Notes under the pieces: generated by a model
Database searches by the model: none
Told to the model about the DNA's origin: nothing
Seen by the model: the letters and a program-made list of their open reading frames with translations, nothing else
Position numbers and translations under genes: made by a program
Shown here: one piece after another, positions 15,894 through 25,276 of the stretch
Numbering within the stretch: position 1 is the stretch's first letter
How the letters are laid out: each line of letters begins with the position of its first letter
NCBI RefSeq assembly: GCF_001029505.1
Contig: NZ_LEKH01000002.1
Location: 124,001 to 188,000 of the forward strand
Direction of reading: 5' to 3'
DNA: 64,000 bases
Origin: Rubrobacter aplysinae
GTDB taxonomy: Bacteria > Actinomycetota > Rubrobacteria > Rubrobacterales > Rubrobacteraceae

Positions 15894-17171
15894 TTACACG
15901 CCGAGCAGTTTAGCGAAAAGTTGCAGCTCGTCGCGCACGAGGCGAGGCGTGAGGTAGTTCCCCCGCACGTGCTCCTTGCCCGTAAGGCCCATCTCTCGGG
16001 CGAAATCGTCGTCGGCGAGTATCTTGGTGCAGGCGGCGGCCGCCTCGGGCGCGCCGTCAACGAGTATGCCGCCACCCTGCGTAACCTGCATCGGGATGCC
16101 GCCCACCCGCCCGGCGACCAGCGGCCGGGCCTTCCACAGCGCCTCGGTAACCACGAGCCCGAACCCCTCGCGGATGGACTTCTGGATCACGACGTCCGCC
16201 ATGGACTGGAAGGCGTTGACCTCTATGGCGCCGACGCCCGTGAGATTGGTAAAGAGGTGGATGTCGGGGTCGTCTCCGGCGTACTCGACGGTCCGGTACC
16301 AGTAGTCCCAGCCCTCGGGGTCGTCGTTTGCCATGCTGCCGATGAGCACCAGCTGCACGCCGGGCACGCTCTGCTTTGTCTGGCGGTACAGGTCTATGAC
16401 GCCGAGGGGGTCCTTCCAGGGGTCGAAGCGGGAGACCTGCAGGAGCATCGGCCTCGAGACGTCCACCCCGAACTGCCCCACGACGTACTCCGCGTCGACG
16501 CCCGAGAGCGCCATGTTCTTCGGGGCAAGCGGGTCTATGGCCGGGGGTATGATCGCCAGGGCGTCCTCGTCCACGCCCGGCGGGGTGTAGTCACGCATGG
16601 TGTAGACCTGGGCGTCGTGGTCGTTTATGTGCGGTGCGAGATAGTCGAAGAGCGGCTCGTTTGGCGTGGAAGTATCTATGTGACAGCGCCAGATCCACTT
16701 CGAGCGGCTTGCCAGCGCGCTCTCCGGTTCGAGCTTGCGCGCGAAGTGCCTTAAAAGGGCCGGCTGCGGGTCGTGGACGAAGACTATGTCCCACTCCTCG
16801 CCGGCCCCTTCGGAGTCGAGCATCGCCTGGGCGGACTGGCGATTGTACTCCTCGTAGATCGCCCGTGCCTGGGGGGTCAGGTCGTACTCCGCCCCCTGCA
16901 GGGCGTTATGGAAGTTCTTGGTAACGTTGAAGAACGGCTCTTCGCCGAGCATCACGTCCCATTCGGTGCGCAGACCCGCGTCGCGCATCAACGGAACCAC
17001 CGTGTACAAAAGCTCCGCCACCCCGCCGCCGAAGCTGGTGGCGTTGATGTTCAGGACCCGCGCGCCTTCGAGACGGGCCGCGAGGGATTTGATCTCCTCG
17101 TACAGATCCCCCCGGATTATGCTCCGGTAATCGTTTAGATACTTGGCCCCAAGATTCACGCGATGCAGCAC
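15894..17171 (-). CDS. treT: Trehalose glycosyltransferring synthase (GT4)
   Basis: About 425 residues. TreT makes trehalose directly from NDP-glucose and glucose. The frame shows LNINATSFGGGVAELLYTVVPLMRD at the N-terminal domain, EWDIVFVHDPQPALL, WRCHIDTSTPN, then LLQVSRFDPWKDPLGVI and the GT4 donor motif KSIREGFGLVVTEALWKARPLVAG. I place the start at GTG 17171, four bases after GGGGG; GTG 17216 in the same frame has no binding site. With otsA downstream it forms a trehalose operon, consistent with desiccation or heat tolerance. Confidence 0.9.
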   Translation of the reverse strand: MLHRVNLGAKYLNDYRSIIRGDLYEEIKSLAARLEGARVLNINATSFGGGVAELLYTVVPLMRDAGLRTEWDVMLGEEPFFNVTKNFHNALQGAEYDLTPQARAIYEEYNRQSAQAMLDSEGAGEEWDIVFVHDPQPALLRHFARKLEPESALASRSKWIWRCHIDTSTPNEPLFDYLAPHINDHDAQVYTMRDYTPPGVDEDALAIIPPAIDPLAPKNMALSGVDAEYVVGQFGVDVSRPMLLQVSRFDPWKDPLGVIDLYRQTKQSVPGVQLVLIGSMANDDPEGWDYWYRTVEYAGDDPDIHLFTNLTGVGAIEVNAFQSMADVVIQKSIREGFGLVVTEALWKARPLVAGRVGGIPMQVTQGGGILVDGAPEAAAACTKILADDDFAREMGLTGKEHVRGNYLTPRLVRDELQLFAKLLGV

Positions 17172-17318
17172 GGCGCCCCCATAAAGTTCTCTACTACCGT
17201 GTATACGAGACACCACATACTAGCGGATGCGCGTTGCGACGGTGTACCCGGGCGGATATGGAGATTTCAGCAGAGTGTTAGCCCGACTGGGGGAGCCGGG
17301 GAAATCCCTAAAACCTTG

Positions 17319-17774
17319 TTACGAGCCTCCGGGACCGGCGGCGTAGCGGGTGATCCTTACCGTGGTCCCCTTCTCGGAGGAATCCAGAACCATCTCGTCC
17401 ACGAGGCTGCGGATCACGGCGATCCCGAAGCCTCCGCTCTCGTCGCCGCTCTCACCGATATCGCCACCGGTCCCCGTGGCGTCGAAGCCGCCGCCGGTGT
17501 CCGCGACCGTGACCTCCACCACCCCGGCCAGAGCCCGGTACTCCACCAGCATGCTCTCGACCCGGGCGTGCCGGATCACGTTGGTTACCGCCTCCGTTAC
17601 GGCGAGCTTCAGGTCATAGACGTCCCTGGAGTCAAATCCCGCGGTCTCGCCGACGCTGGAGACGACCAGGCGTGGCAACAGGACGTACTCCGGGCTGCTC
17701 GGCACCCTCAGCGAGACGGGCTCCTGGGACCCGACCTCCGTCCCGCTCTCCTGCTGTACCGGCCCGTATCTCAA
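17319..17774 (-). CDS. RsbW-like anti-sigma serine kinase (GHKL ATPase)
   Basis: 151 residues. A GHKL ATPase domain with LKLAVTEAVTNVIRHA (N box), VADTGGGFD (G1) and SGGFGIAVIRSLVDEM (G2), the layout of RsbW/SpoIIAB switch kinases. It would bind a sigma factor or phosphorylate an anti-sigma antagonist. No STAS-only antagonist or SigB gene is adjacent. The TTG start lies five bases after GAGG. It is separated from the trehalose genes by about 150 bases on the same strand. Confidence 0.85.
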   Translation of the reverse strand: MRYGPVQQESGTEVGSQEPVSLRVPSSPEYVLLPRLVVSSVGETAGFDSRDVYDLKLAVTEAVTNVIRHARVESMLVEYRALAGVVEVTVADTGGGFDATGTGGDIGESGDESGGFGIAVIRSLVDEMVLDSSEKGTTVRITRYAAGPGGS

Positions 17775-17975
17775 CTAGTCCTCATACCCTATAGTGAAAC
17801 CTCCGGCGGATAAGCGCAACCTCCTCATGGTACGCCCGTCTACGTCCGCACGCCCTCTCTTACCCCGGGAGAGCGGATTGCAATCCTACTAGGCACGAGG
17901 CGAGTGTATAAATACTACTAAAGTACCATACGGTAGACCGGATTTGCCGTGGACCGACAGACTACGGCAGACTAA

Positions 17976-19010
17976 CTAGCGTCCGTCGGGCTTGTCGGAG
18001 CCGTTAGAGCCGTCGGAAGCCTCGGAGGAGCCGGCATCATCCGGACCGGCCTCCGGCAGGCTCGACTCTCCCGTGGACTCCGGGACGGCCTCTCCCACCT
18101 CGGTATCGTCGGACTTCTTACCGCCCGAAACCTTCTCGTACAGCTTCTCGGCCTCCGCCTCCTCCTGGCGCTTCTGTTCGCGGCTGCGGGCCTCGCTGCC
18201 CCCGTTGGCGCCGTTGGTGCTCTGGCTCTCGATAAACGGGCTGAGGAGGTCTATCGGCACGGGGAGTATGATGGTGGAGTTCTGCTGGTTGGCGACCTCG
18301 TTGAGGGTCTGGAAGAGCCGGATCTGTAGCGCCTGCGGGCTTTCGAGGCGGTCGGCGGCCTGTGAGAGGCGCTTGGAGGCCTCGAACTCGCCCTCGGCGG
18401 AGATGATCTTGGCCCGCCGCTCGCGCTCGCTCTCGGCCTGCCGGGCCATCGCCCGCTGCATCTGCTGCGGGATCTCGACGTCCTTTACCTCGACGACGCT
18501 GGCCTTCACGCCCCAGGGATCGGTCTGCTCGTCGATGATCGCCTGCAGCTCCTGATTTATCTGCTCGCGGTTGGTGAGTAGGTCGTCGAGGTCCTTCTGA
18601 CCGAGGACGCTGCGCAGCGTGGTCTGGCTGATCTGGCTCGTCGCCAGCACGTGGTTCTCCACCTCGACCACGCTCTTGTTCGGGTCCAAAACCCGGAAGT
18701 AGAGCACCGCGTTCACCCGGGCCGGGACGTTGTCGCGAGTAATAACGTCCTGGGGCGGTACGTCCATCGTCACCGTCCTGAGGTCTATCTTGACCATCCG
18801 GTCTATGACCGGCAGAAGTAGGAATAGCCCCGGTCCCTTCGGGCCGCCCTGTATGCGTCCCAGCCGGAAGATGACGCCGCGCTCGTACTCGTTCACCACC
18901 TTGATCGCGCTGAACACGATGCTGAGCGCGATCACGATCAACAGGGCAACGATGATTACCGTGATCCCGATACCAGCCGCCTGGAGTAACCCTAGACTCA
19001 CATGACTCAT
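17976..19010 (-). CDS. SPFH/stomatin-like membrane protein
   Basis: 344 residues: an N-terminal membrane helix ([17 protein letters not shown]), then the SPFH/band-7 domain ([52 protein letters not shown]), a charged coiled coil ([20 protein letters not shown]) and a Ser/Asp/Gly-rich tail of about 80 residues. Family members form ring-like membrane scaffolds and often regulate FtsH or NfeD-type proteins; no NfeD gene is beside it. ATG 19010 is preceded by GGAGG at seven bases and is preferred to an ATG 29 codons earlier. Confidence 0.9.
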   Translation of the reverse strand: MSHVSLGLLQAAGIGITVIIVALLIVIALSIVFSAIKVVNEYERGVIFRLGRIQGGPKGPGLFLLLPVIDRMVKIDLRTVTMDVPPQDVITRDNVPARVNAVLYFRVLDPNKSVVEVENHVLATSQISQTTLRSVLGQKDLDDLLTNREQINQELQAIIDEQTDPWGVKASVVEVKDVEIPQQMQRAMARQAESERERRAKIISAEGEFEASKRLSQAADRLESPQALQIRLFQTLNEVANQQNSTIILPVPIDLLSPFIESQSTNGANGGSEARSREQKRQEEAEAEKLYEKVSGGKKSDDTEVGEAVPESTGESSLPEAGPDDAGSSEASDGSNGSDKPDGR

Positions 19011-19145
19011 ATGCACGCCTCCTCTGATCCCGGCCCCGTAAATTTGACTAAACACCCGACTAGACTCTGCAAATTCATTTGTTATTGATACTAACATCTC
19101 GAATATACGCGTGACTGTGCGCTTATCCTCACTTCCGGCGCGTCT

Positions 19146-19640
19146 CTAGCCACCGGGCTCTAGCGCCCGGAGCGTTAGAAAAGCGCGCCAGAACCCCCGC
19201 TTGGCCTCCTCATCCTCCAGCGCCGGGGCGAGCGCGGGCAGCGAAAGGCCCCGGACGCCCTTGCTCCACACGAACCACTCCCCCTCCCGCTGCTCGGAGA
19301 ACCGGGCGTGCGCCAGAGGGTACTCAAGGTCGTCGAGCGCCCGGGCGGCGCGGGGACCGATGGCGGCTATGACTGACGGCCCGCCGGAGAGGATCTCCTC
19401 CCCAAGCCTCTCGTCCGCCGGGACCACGCGGGCCCGCGAGTGGCCCACGGACTCCAGGCTACGGTGCAGCGCGTCGAGCACGGCCGGGATCTCGGGCGGC
19501 TCCAGGACCACCAGCACGCCGGTACCAGGCTCCCCCGCCGGGACACCCTCTCCGCCGCCTGATTCTCGCGGGTCCAGCTCGCGGGAGACCTTGGCGCGGT
19601 GATCCTCCAGCGCCCTGCGGGCCTCCTCCGAACCGGGCAC
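19146..19640 (-). CDS. Hypothetical protein translationally coupled to the CDP-alcohol transferase
   Basis: 164 residues, cytoplasmic, rich in Glu, Ala and Gly. Residues ~45-120 alternate strands and helices (TGVLVVLEPPEIPAVLDALH, PSVIAAIGPRAARALDDLEY). The GPRAARAL and LSLPALAPALEDEEAKRGFW pieces do not match a family I can name. The GTG start shares one base with the stop of the upstream phosphatidyltransferase gene (TAGTG), so the two are co-translated and may share a lipid or envelope role. Confidence 0.55.
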   Translation of the reverse strand: MPGSEEARRALEDHRAKVSRELDPRESGGGEGVPAGEPGTGVLVVLEPPEIPAVLDALHRSLESVGHSRARVVPADERLGEEILSGGPSVIAAIGPRAARALDDLEYPLAHARFSEQREGEWFVWSKGVRGLSLPALAPALEDEEAKRGFWRAFLTLRALEPGG

Positions 19641-20260
19641 TAGGAGTCCTCGGCCCGCCCGCGGGAAAGGTACAGCCGCCGGACGTGCAGCACGCGTTGC
19701 AGGGTCGTCACCGCCCCCCCGGCGGCGACCACGGCGGCCCCGGCCAGCGGGACACCGAGCAGCGCGAGGACGCCCAGGATCACGACCCTCCCCGCCCGTC
19801 CCAGCAGACCGACCCTGCACTCGTAACCCAGGCTCTCGGCCCGGGAGCGGGTGTAGGAGGTCGTCATGGAAAAGGCCATCGCCGCCCCGGCGACGAGCGC
19901 CGCGGAGGGTCTGCCGGAGGCCGCGAACGCGAAGATGAGACCGGCCAGTATCGCCGACTCCGAGAGCCTGTCCAGCGTGGAGTCGAGGAACGCGCCGAAG
20001 TCGCTCGCGCGGCCGAGCGCCCGGGCCACGGCGCCGTCCAACGCGTCGAATACACCGCCGAGGAGCATCATCACGCCGGCGACCTTGAATCCACCCACTG
20101 CGAAGAGGGCGGCGGCGAATAGCGAGAGCGCGAACCCGAGCGCCGTGATCGCGTTCGGACCGGCGCCCAGGGCCGCCAGGGCCCTTACCAGAGGCCGCAG
20201 CAGGACCCGTAACGGCTCCAGGGAGAGCCACCCGAGACGCCTTCCGTACCGCTCTGCCAC
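19640..20260 (-). CDS. CDP-alcohol phosphatidyltransferase
   Basis: 206 residues with several membrane helices. The full catalytic motif DGAVARALGRASDFGAFLDSTLDR fits D-G-x2-A-R-x8-G-x3-D-x3-D. It transfers a phosphatidyl group from CDP-diacylglycerol to an alcohol. Length and the ASDFGAFLDS form resemble the phosphatidylinositol-phosphate synthase branch of actinobacteria, but the acceptor (inositol phosphate or glycerol phosphate) is not certain. GTG start five bases after the AI-2E-type permease stop codon, so the three leftward genes form an operon. Confidence 0.88.
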   Translation of the reverse strand: MAERYGRRLGWLSLEPLRVLLRPLVRALAALGAGPNAITALGFALSLFAAALFAVGGFKVAGVMMLLGGVFDALDGAVARALGRASDFGAFLDSTLDRLSESAILAGLIFAFAASGRPSAALVAGAAMAFSMTTSYTRSRAESLGYECRVGLLGRAGRVVILGVLALLGVPLAGAAVVAAGGAVTTLQRVLHVRRLYLSRGRAEDS

Positions 20261-20265
20261 CGGCG

Positions 20266-21453
20266 CTAGTCCTCTTTGCCGTCGGAGCCGGAGGCCACGG
20301 CGGCGCTCTCGGTCCGCGGAGACTCGGAGCTATCGGCGGGGCTCACCAGCGCCTTGCCCCAGTTCTCGAAGATCAGGGTACCCCGCAGGTAGCGGATCGT
20401 GGCGGAGATAATGGCGACCACCGGCAGGGCGAAGATCGCGCCGACGATGCCGTAGAGCGCCGAGCCCGCGAGCACCGCGAACAGTACCCATAGCGGGTGG
20501 ACCCCGACCGAGCCGCCCATGACCTTCGGCACCAGGATGTTGCCCTCTATCTGCTGCGCCACCAAGAAGAGCAGGGCGACGATCAGGGCCTGCGTGGGAC
20601 TGGAGATCAGGGCTATTACCACAGCCGGTATCGCGCCCAGGAACGCCCCGAGCACCGGGATAAGCTCCATGACCCCGACCCAGAGCCCGATCAGGAGCGC
20701 GTAGCTGGTCCCGGTGAAGAAGGCTATCGCCCAGCCGACCACCCCCATGATGCCGCACAGCAGGAGTTGTCCCCTGACGAGCTTCACCACCGCGGTCTCC
20801 ACAGACTCCAGAAGCTCGACGACCTGGGTCCGCACGGTGTCCGGGATCATGCCGAGCGCCGCGCCCGTGATCCGCTCCTTGTCTATGAGCAGGTAGATGG
20901 AGACGATCACCAGTAAGAACAGGTTGAAGATAGCCCCGAACACCCCGAAAACCCCGCCGACGAACCCGAGCGCCGTATTGACGAAAGCCTGGGCCGAGGG
21001 AGCATTCTGCCGGAGGATTCTGGTCAAAGCGTCGCCGTCCGTCGCCGCCACCCTCTCCCCGATGTACGGGATCTGCCGCGCCCGGTCGAGCAGCTCGGTG
21101 GCGGCGTTGATGATTATCTCCGGGTTCGACGCGAGGAACCTGGCCTGCTGGATGGCGGGCACGATCAGGAGCAGGAGCGCCGTCGTAACTACCGTACCCA
21201 GCACCAGAAATAGCCCGATAACAGAGATCACCCGCGGTATCCGCAGACCTTCCAGCCTGCGTACCACCGGGTTCAGGATGTACGCCAGTATCACGGCCAG
21301 GAAGAAAGTCAGTAGCACGCCCCCGACCTGGCGCACGAAAAAGATGAGCAGCAGTATCCCGACGGCGAGGGCTATGTACTGCACGTAGTTCGATACTATT
21401 AGCTTCTTGGTGCCGTTGTCGTTTTCGGCGTCTCTGGAGTTTCTAGAGGGCAT
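20266..21453 (-). CDS. AI-2E family (PerM-like) membrane transporter
   Basis: 395 residues with about eight membrane helices. Typical landmarks: IPRVISVIGLFLVLGTVV, the amphipathic soluble middle region, GVMELIPVLGAFLGAIPAVVIAL (the family's E-x-I-P-x-x-G signature) and QQIEGNILVPKVMGGSVGVHPLWVL. Members transport small molecules or Na+/H+; the name does not prove autoinducer export. First gene of the operon with the phosphatidyltransferase. Divergent from the site-2 protease. Confidence 0.9.
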   Translation of the reverse strand: MPSRNSRDAENDNGTKKLIVSNYVQYIALAVGILLLIFFVRQVGGVLLTFFLAVILAYILNPVVRRLEGLRIPRVISVIGLFLVLGTVVTTALLLLIVPAIQQARFLASNPEIIINAATELLDRARQIPYIGERVAATDGDALTRILRQNAPSAQAFVNTALGFVGGVFGVFGAIFNLFLLVIVSIYLLIDKERITGAALGMIPDTVRTQVVELLESVETAVVKLVRGQLLLCGIMGVVGWAIAFFTGTSYALLIGLWVGVMELIPVLGAFLGAIPAVVIALISSPTQALIVALLFLVAQQIEGNILVPKVMGGSVGVHPLWVLFAVLAGSALYGIVGAIFALPVVAIISATIRYLRGTLIFENWGKALVSPADSSESPRTESAAVASGSDGKED

Positions 21454-21713
21454 CCCATCTCCGGCGTCGGCGGATCGCTGCGCTGGCTGCGCTAATCACC
21501 GCACCAATATACCAGAGTAACCTCCAACCTCGGCCGTTACGCCACGATACCGCCCCGGAGCCGTTTTACACCCTACCGACGGGCCGATATAATCCTGCTT
21601 CGCCCCGCGGGGCCTCCGGCTGGCACCTGATCCGCTACCGGCGAGCCCGTCCCGGATGGAGAGGAAGCGGCATCCTACTCGTACAGCTACTCCAGACGCT
21701 CCCGGCGCTCGCG

Positions 21714-22322
21714 GTGGCGATAGTGCTCGGCTTCGTGGTCGGCATCACCCTGCACGAGGCAGCCCACGCTTACTCGGCGTATCTGCTCGGCGACGATATG
21801 GCGTACCGTCAGGGCCGGGTGACGCTGAACCCTCTGAAGCACCTGGACCCGTTCGGGAGCATCATGCTCCTGCTCGCGGGCTTCGGCTGGGGCAGACCGA
21901 CGCCGGTGGCCCCGGCGCGGCTGAAGGGCGGGATACTCGGGCCGGTCTCGGTGGCGCTCGCGGGTCCGGCGTCGAACCTGCTAATTCTGCTGGTCTGCGC
22001 CGCGCTGATCAGGCTCCCCACCTTCCAGCAGCAGGGGAGCGCTCTCTTCTGGGGCGTGGTCGGGGTGGCGTTCGTGAACGCGCTGCTTCTGGTGCTGAAC
22101 CTCATACCGATCCCGCCACTGGACGGGGCGAAGGTGATCTTCCCCTTCCTCCCCCGCGCCCTGAACGGCTTCGTCAAGTTCATGAACCAGTACGGTCCCT
22201 ACATCCTGCTCGGCCTCGTCGCCCTGACGTTTTTCACGGACACGCTCTCGCCCCTGGGCTTTATCCTGAGCCTCGCGGGCCCGCTGCTACAGGCCCTCGG
22301 GATACCCTCGATCTTCGGCTGA
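21714..22322 (+). CDS. Site-2 protease family membrane metalloprotease (M50)
   Basis: About 202 residues from GTG 21714. The zinc motif HEAAH (in GITLHEAAHAYSAYLLGD) and the distal NLIPIPPLDGAKV with the third zinc ligand Asp are present, with 5-6 membrane helices. This is the short, PDZ-less S2P form that cuts membrane proteins within the bilayer. The hydrophobic first helix extends 14 codons upstream, and AGAGG stands seven bases before an ATC codon (21672) in that extension, where no ATG, GTG or TTG exists. The true start may therefore be a rare ATC. Confidence 0.88.
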   Translation: MAIVLGFVVGITLHEAAHAYSAYLLGDDMAYRQGRVTLNPLKHLDPFGSIMLLLAGFGWGRPTPVAPARLKGGILGPVSVALAGPASNLLILLVCAALIRLPTFQQQGSALFWGVVGVAFVNALLLVLNLIPIPPLDGAKVIFPFLPRALNGFVKFMNQYGPYILLGLVALTFFTDTLSPLGFILSLAGPLLQALGIPSIFG

Positions 22323-22354
22323 CGAGCGGGTAGAGAAACGGGAGGAAAACGATG

Positions 22355-22404
22355 GCAACGCCCGACCCGTGGGGAGGGGGGAGATCCACGCGTCGAGCGT
22401 TGCC
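22355..22404 (+). terminator. Long imperfect hairpin after the site-2 protease gene
   Basis: GGCAACGC-C-CGAC-C-CGTGG pairs with CCACG-C-GTCG-A-GCGTTGCC: 17 pairs with two mismatches and a loop of about 13 bases. It is followed by TTGAGATTATTCT. It probably ends the protease transcript; the T-tract is weak. Confidence 0.55.
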
Positions 22405-22550
22405 TTGAGATTATTCTATCCCCGCCGGGCCCCGCATAAACCTGCTTCCCGCTAAGATTCGGTAACGCTTCGCTAACTTTTGTTAAGAACTTATCAAGAG
22501 CCCTGTCGAGAGGAGCCCGGAGGGAGAAGCTTCCGGCCGTCCCAGGAGCC

Positions 22551-24440
22551 CTAGGAGCCCTGACGGCTCTCGTGATACACGCCGGGACGTCCGGCGTCCT
22601 CCGCGTCTTTGCCGGGCAGCGGCAGGCTCACGGAGAAGGTGCTGCCCTCGTCGGGCCGGCTCTCGACGCCGAGCTCGCCGCCGAGGTGGTCCGTGATCTC
22701 GTTCGCCAGCGCGAGGCCGAGGCCGGTGCCGTCGGCGCGGGATGAGCCCTGCGCGCGGTAGAAACGGTCGAAGATGTACGGGAGGTCCTCCTCGGGTATG
22801 CCGCAGCCCCGGTCGCGGACGGTGACGACGGCGTGTCCATCTCCGGGGTGTAGGCCGAGCTCCACGGGCTCGTCTCCGGGGGAGTACTTGAGCGCGTTGT
22901 CCACCAGGATGGCGAGCATCCGGTGTAGCTGGTTCGGGTCGGTCTCGACCGGCGGCGTGCGTTCGGCGTCTATGCGAATCTCACGTCCCGTGTAGCCGAA
23001 GTCCCTTTTGAGCTCGTGCAGGAGGTCTTCCAGGTACACCTCTTCCCGCTGGAAGGCGATGGCCCCGGCGTCCAGACGGGAGAGGTCGAGCAGGGTGCGG
23101 GCGAGGCTGTTGAGGCGCTCGGTCTGGGCGCGCATGTCGTTCAGGAAGGCGGATCTCACCTCCTCGTCCTCCTCGTCTTCGAGCATCTCCAGGTAGCCGG
23201 AGAGCGCGAAGAGCGGGGTCTTTAGCTCGTGCGAGGCGTTTGCGATGAACTCGGCCTTGGCGCGCTGGATGCGGCGCTCCTGGGTAACGTCCCGGATGAT
23301 GGCGAGGGCACCATCCTCGAGGGGGGCGGCCCGGATCTCCAGTATCTGGTTCGGGGAGTCCTGATAGCCCTCGGAGCGGGCCTCGGAGTTGGTCTCGATT
23401 TCGGGCTCTGTTATGGGGCCCTCGGTCCAGGTGCGGGCCAGCGTCTCGTGCAGGCGGTTGTGGAAGGTGAGGTCGGAGAGACCCAGGATTTCCCGCGCCT
23501 TGGGGTTGAGGAAGATGGCGTTGAGTTCCGAGTCCACCCCGATCACGGCGTCGGTCATGCCGTCGAGGATGGCCTGACCGCGCTCTTTCTCCTGTTCGAC
23601 CTGCCGGAACGCGCCCTTCAGCGAGACGGCCATGGAGTTGAAGGTGTCGCCCAGAGCCCCGACCTCGTCCTGGATCGGGCTCTCTATATGCTCGTCGAAG
23701 TTCCCGGCGGCGAGCCGGTCGGCGGCCAGCCCGAGACGGCTGACGCGGCGCGAGATCAGGTCCGCCACCACGTATCCGGAGACGCCCGCGATCAGGAGCG
23801 CCATCCCCCCGGCGAGGAACAGGATGCGCTCTATCTTGTTCATGGCGGCGTCCACGTTGCCGATGTCGCTCTCGGGGAAAAGCTTGACGAAGACTATGGC
23901 GGTACGCTGCCCGGCGGCCCCCTGCGAGGAGGCGTTTATCGGGGCGGCGTAGGTGGAGAGCATCTGGCCGTCGCGGGGCCCGGAGGTCAGCGTCTCGCGG
24001 TTTATGTCCGGCTCCCTGGTATTGACGGCGGTGTTCACCGCGCTGGCGCTCCAAGCCTCGAGGTCGCCTTTTAGCTGCTCGCCGTCGGAGGCCCGCACGA
24101 GGCCCCACTGTAGCCCGCGGCCGGTGGCGAAGTCCTCGACCTCCTCGACGGAGACGTCCCCGCTGTTCCCCCGAATCAGATTCTCGTACTGCTCGCCGAC
24201 CTGCTCGAAGCTCTGCTCGCTGGCCTGATTCAGGTTGTTGTACAGCATCGGGCGCACGATGTCGTAGGTCAGCCCCCCGGCGAAGGAGGTTACCAGCAGG
24301 AACAGGGCCGTGAGCCACACGCGAATCCCGATCCGGGGCCGGAGATCCCTCCTCTTACGCCCAACCGCGCGGCGTCCGGGCAGGAATCCTCTTAGCTTCC
24401 CTAGCCTCCCGGATTTCTTGAGCCTGCTACCGGAAGACAT
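22551..24440 (-). CDS. Membrane sensor histidine kinase (HAMP-PAS-HisKA-HATPase)
   Basis: 629 residues. Two membrane helices flank a ~150-residue extracellular sensor. Then come HAMP (SRRVSRLGLAADRLAAGNFDEHI), a PAS domain (ILDGMTDAVIGVDSELNAIFLN), the phospho-acceptor box IANASHELKTPLFALSGYL and an ATPase with DNALKYS, DRGCGIPEEDLPYIFDRFY and GTGLGLALANEI. This is the WalK/ResE/PhoR layout. The ATG start lies inside the end of the response regulator gene (14-base overlap), so both are translated together. The signal is unknown. Confidence 0.93.
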   Translation of the reverse strand: MSSGSRLKKSGRLGKLRGFLPGRRAVGRKRRDLRPRIGIRVWLTALFLLVTSFAGGLTYDIVRPMLYNNLNQASEQSFEQVGEQYENLIRGNSGDVSVEEVEDFATGRGLQWGLVRASDGEQLKGDLEAWSASAVNTAVNTREPDINRETLTSGPRDGQMLSTYAAPINASSQGAAGQRTAIVFVKLFPESDIGNVDAAMNKIERILFLAGGMALLIAGVSGYVVADLISRRVSRLGLAADRLAAGNFDEHIESPIQDEVGALGDTFNSMAVSLKGAFRQVEQEKERGQAILDGMTDAVIGVDSELNAIFLNPKAREILGLSDLTFHNRLHETLARTWTEGPITEPEIETNSEARSEGYQDSPNQILEIRAAPLEDGALAIIRDVTQERRIQRAKAEFIANASHELKTPLFALSGYLEMLEDEEDEEVRSAFLNDMRAQTERLNSLARTLLDLSRLDAGAIAFQREEVYLEDLLHELKRDFGYTGREIRIDAERTPPVETDPNQLHRMLAILVDNALKYSPGDEPVELGLHPGDGHAVVTVRDRGCGIPEEDLPYIFDRFYRAQGSSRADGTGLGLALANEITDHLGGELGVESRPDEGSTFSVSLPLPGKDAEDAGRPGVYHESRQGS

Positions 24441-25125
24441 ACCCCACGCCCCGGGCGGTGTGGATAAACTCCGGGTTCCGGGGGTCGCGTTCGATCTTCT
24501 CCCGGAGGTGGCGGATGTGGACGTCCACGGTCCGCTCGTCGCGGTACTCGTCGCCCCACACCCGGGCGAGGAGCGTGCCCCGGGCAAACACCCTTCCGGG
24601 GTTGGTCGCAAGGGTGATGAGAAGCTCGAACTCGGTGTAGGTCAGGTCCACCTCCCTATCGTCGAGCAACACCCGGCGGGTCGGGAGGTTGATCTTCATC
24701 CCGTCGTAGCTCAGGTCGTCCTGGCGCTGCCCGGCGGGCACCGAGACCCGGCGCATGATCGCCCGCACCCTCGCGACCAGCTCGCGCACGGCGAACGGCT
24801 TTGTAACGTAGTCGTCCGCGCCGAGCTCTAGTCCGACCACCCGGTCGATCTCGTCGTCCTTCGCGGTAAGCATGATAATCGGGACGTCGGAGGTGGTGCG
24901 TATCCTCCGGCACACCTCGGTACCGTCCATCTTCGGCAGCATGATGTCCAGGATGATCATGTGCGGCTCGAACGTGGTAAAGGCCTCTAGCGCCTCCTCG
25001 CCGTCGCCCACGGCCCGTACCTCGAAGCCCTCGCGCTCCAGCGCGTGCACCAGCATCTTCTGTATGGAGGGCTCGTCGTCTACCAGCAGCACCTTGCGGG
25101 CCGCCCCCTGCGTACCCTGCACCAT
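24427..25125 (-). CDS. OmpR-family response regulator
   Basis: 232 residues: receiver domain with acidic DD pair in VLLVDDEP, phospho-acceptor Asp in MIILDIMLPKMDG, Thr in IIMLTAK and Lys in YVTKPF; then a winged-helix DNA-binding domain ending RTVDVHIRHLREKIERDP ... ARGVGYVFR. It forms a two-component system with the kinase whose start it overlaps. The start is GTG/ATG near GAGGCG; no other start is better placed. Confidence 0.93.
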   Translation of the reverse strand: MVQGTQGAARKVLLVDDEPSIQKMLVHALEREGFEVRAVGDGEEALEAFTTFEPHMIILDIMLPKMDGTEVCRRIRTTSDVPIIMLTAKDDEIDRVVGLELGADDYVTKPFAVRELVARVRAIMRRVSVPAGQRQDDLSYDGMKINLPTRRVLLDDREVDLTYTEFELLITLATNPGRVFARGTLLARVWGDEYRDERTVDVHIRHLREKIERDPRNPEFIHTARGVGYVFR

Positions 25126-25276
25126 CGCCTCTAGCCTCTTCTCTACTCGGGCGGGACGCCCCCGCGCTCCGGTCCTTTACCGCCGCGTGAGGGCTCCCTA
25201 TGCGGGCGCGATCTAGCCCAGATTCTACCATGCTAGAGTAGTTGCCAGATAGTTGCCAGTGCCCCGGAAACCCCGG

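Noticed and set aside
22440-22500. Direct/inverted GGTAACG...CGCTAAC and GTTAAG pieces near the kinase stop
   Set aside because: They looked like a PhoB-type box but lie downstream of the kinase and protease genes, with no gene start beside them.
23229-24074. 281-codon plus-strand frame
   Set aside because: Antisense shadow of the histidine kinase gene.
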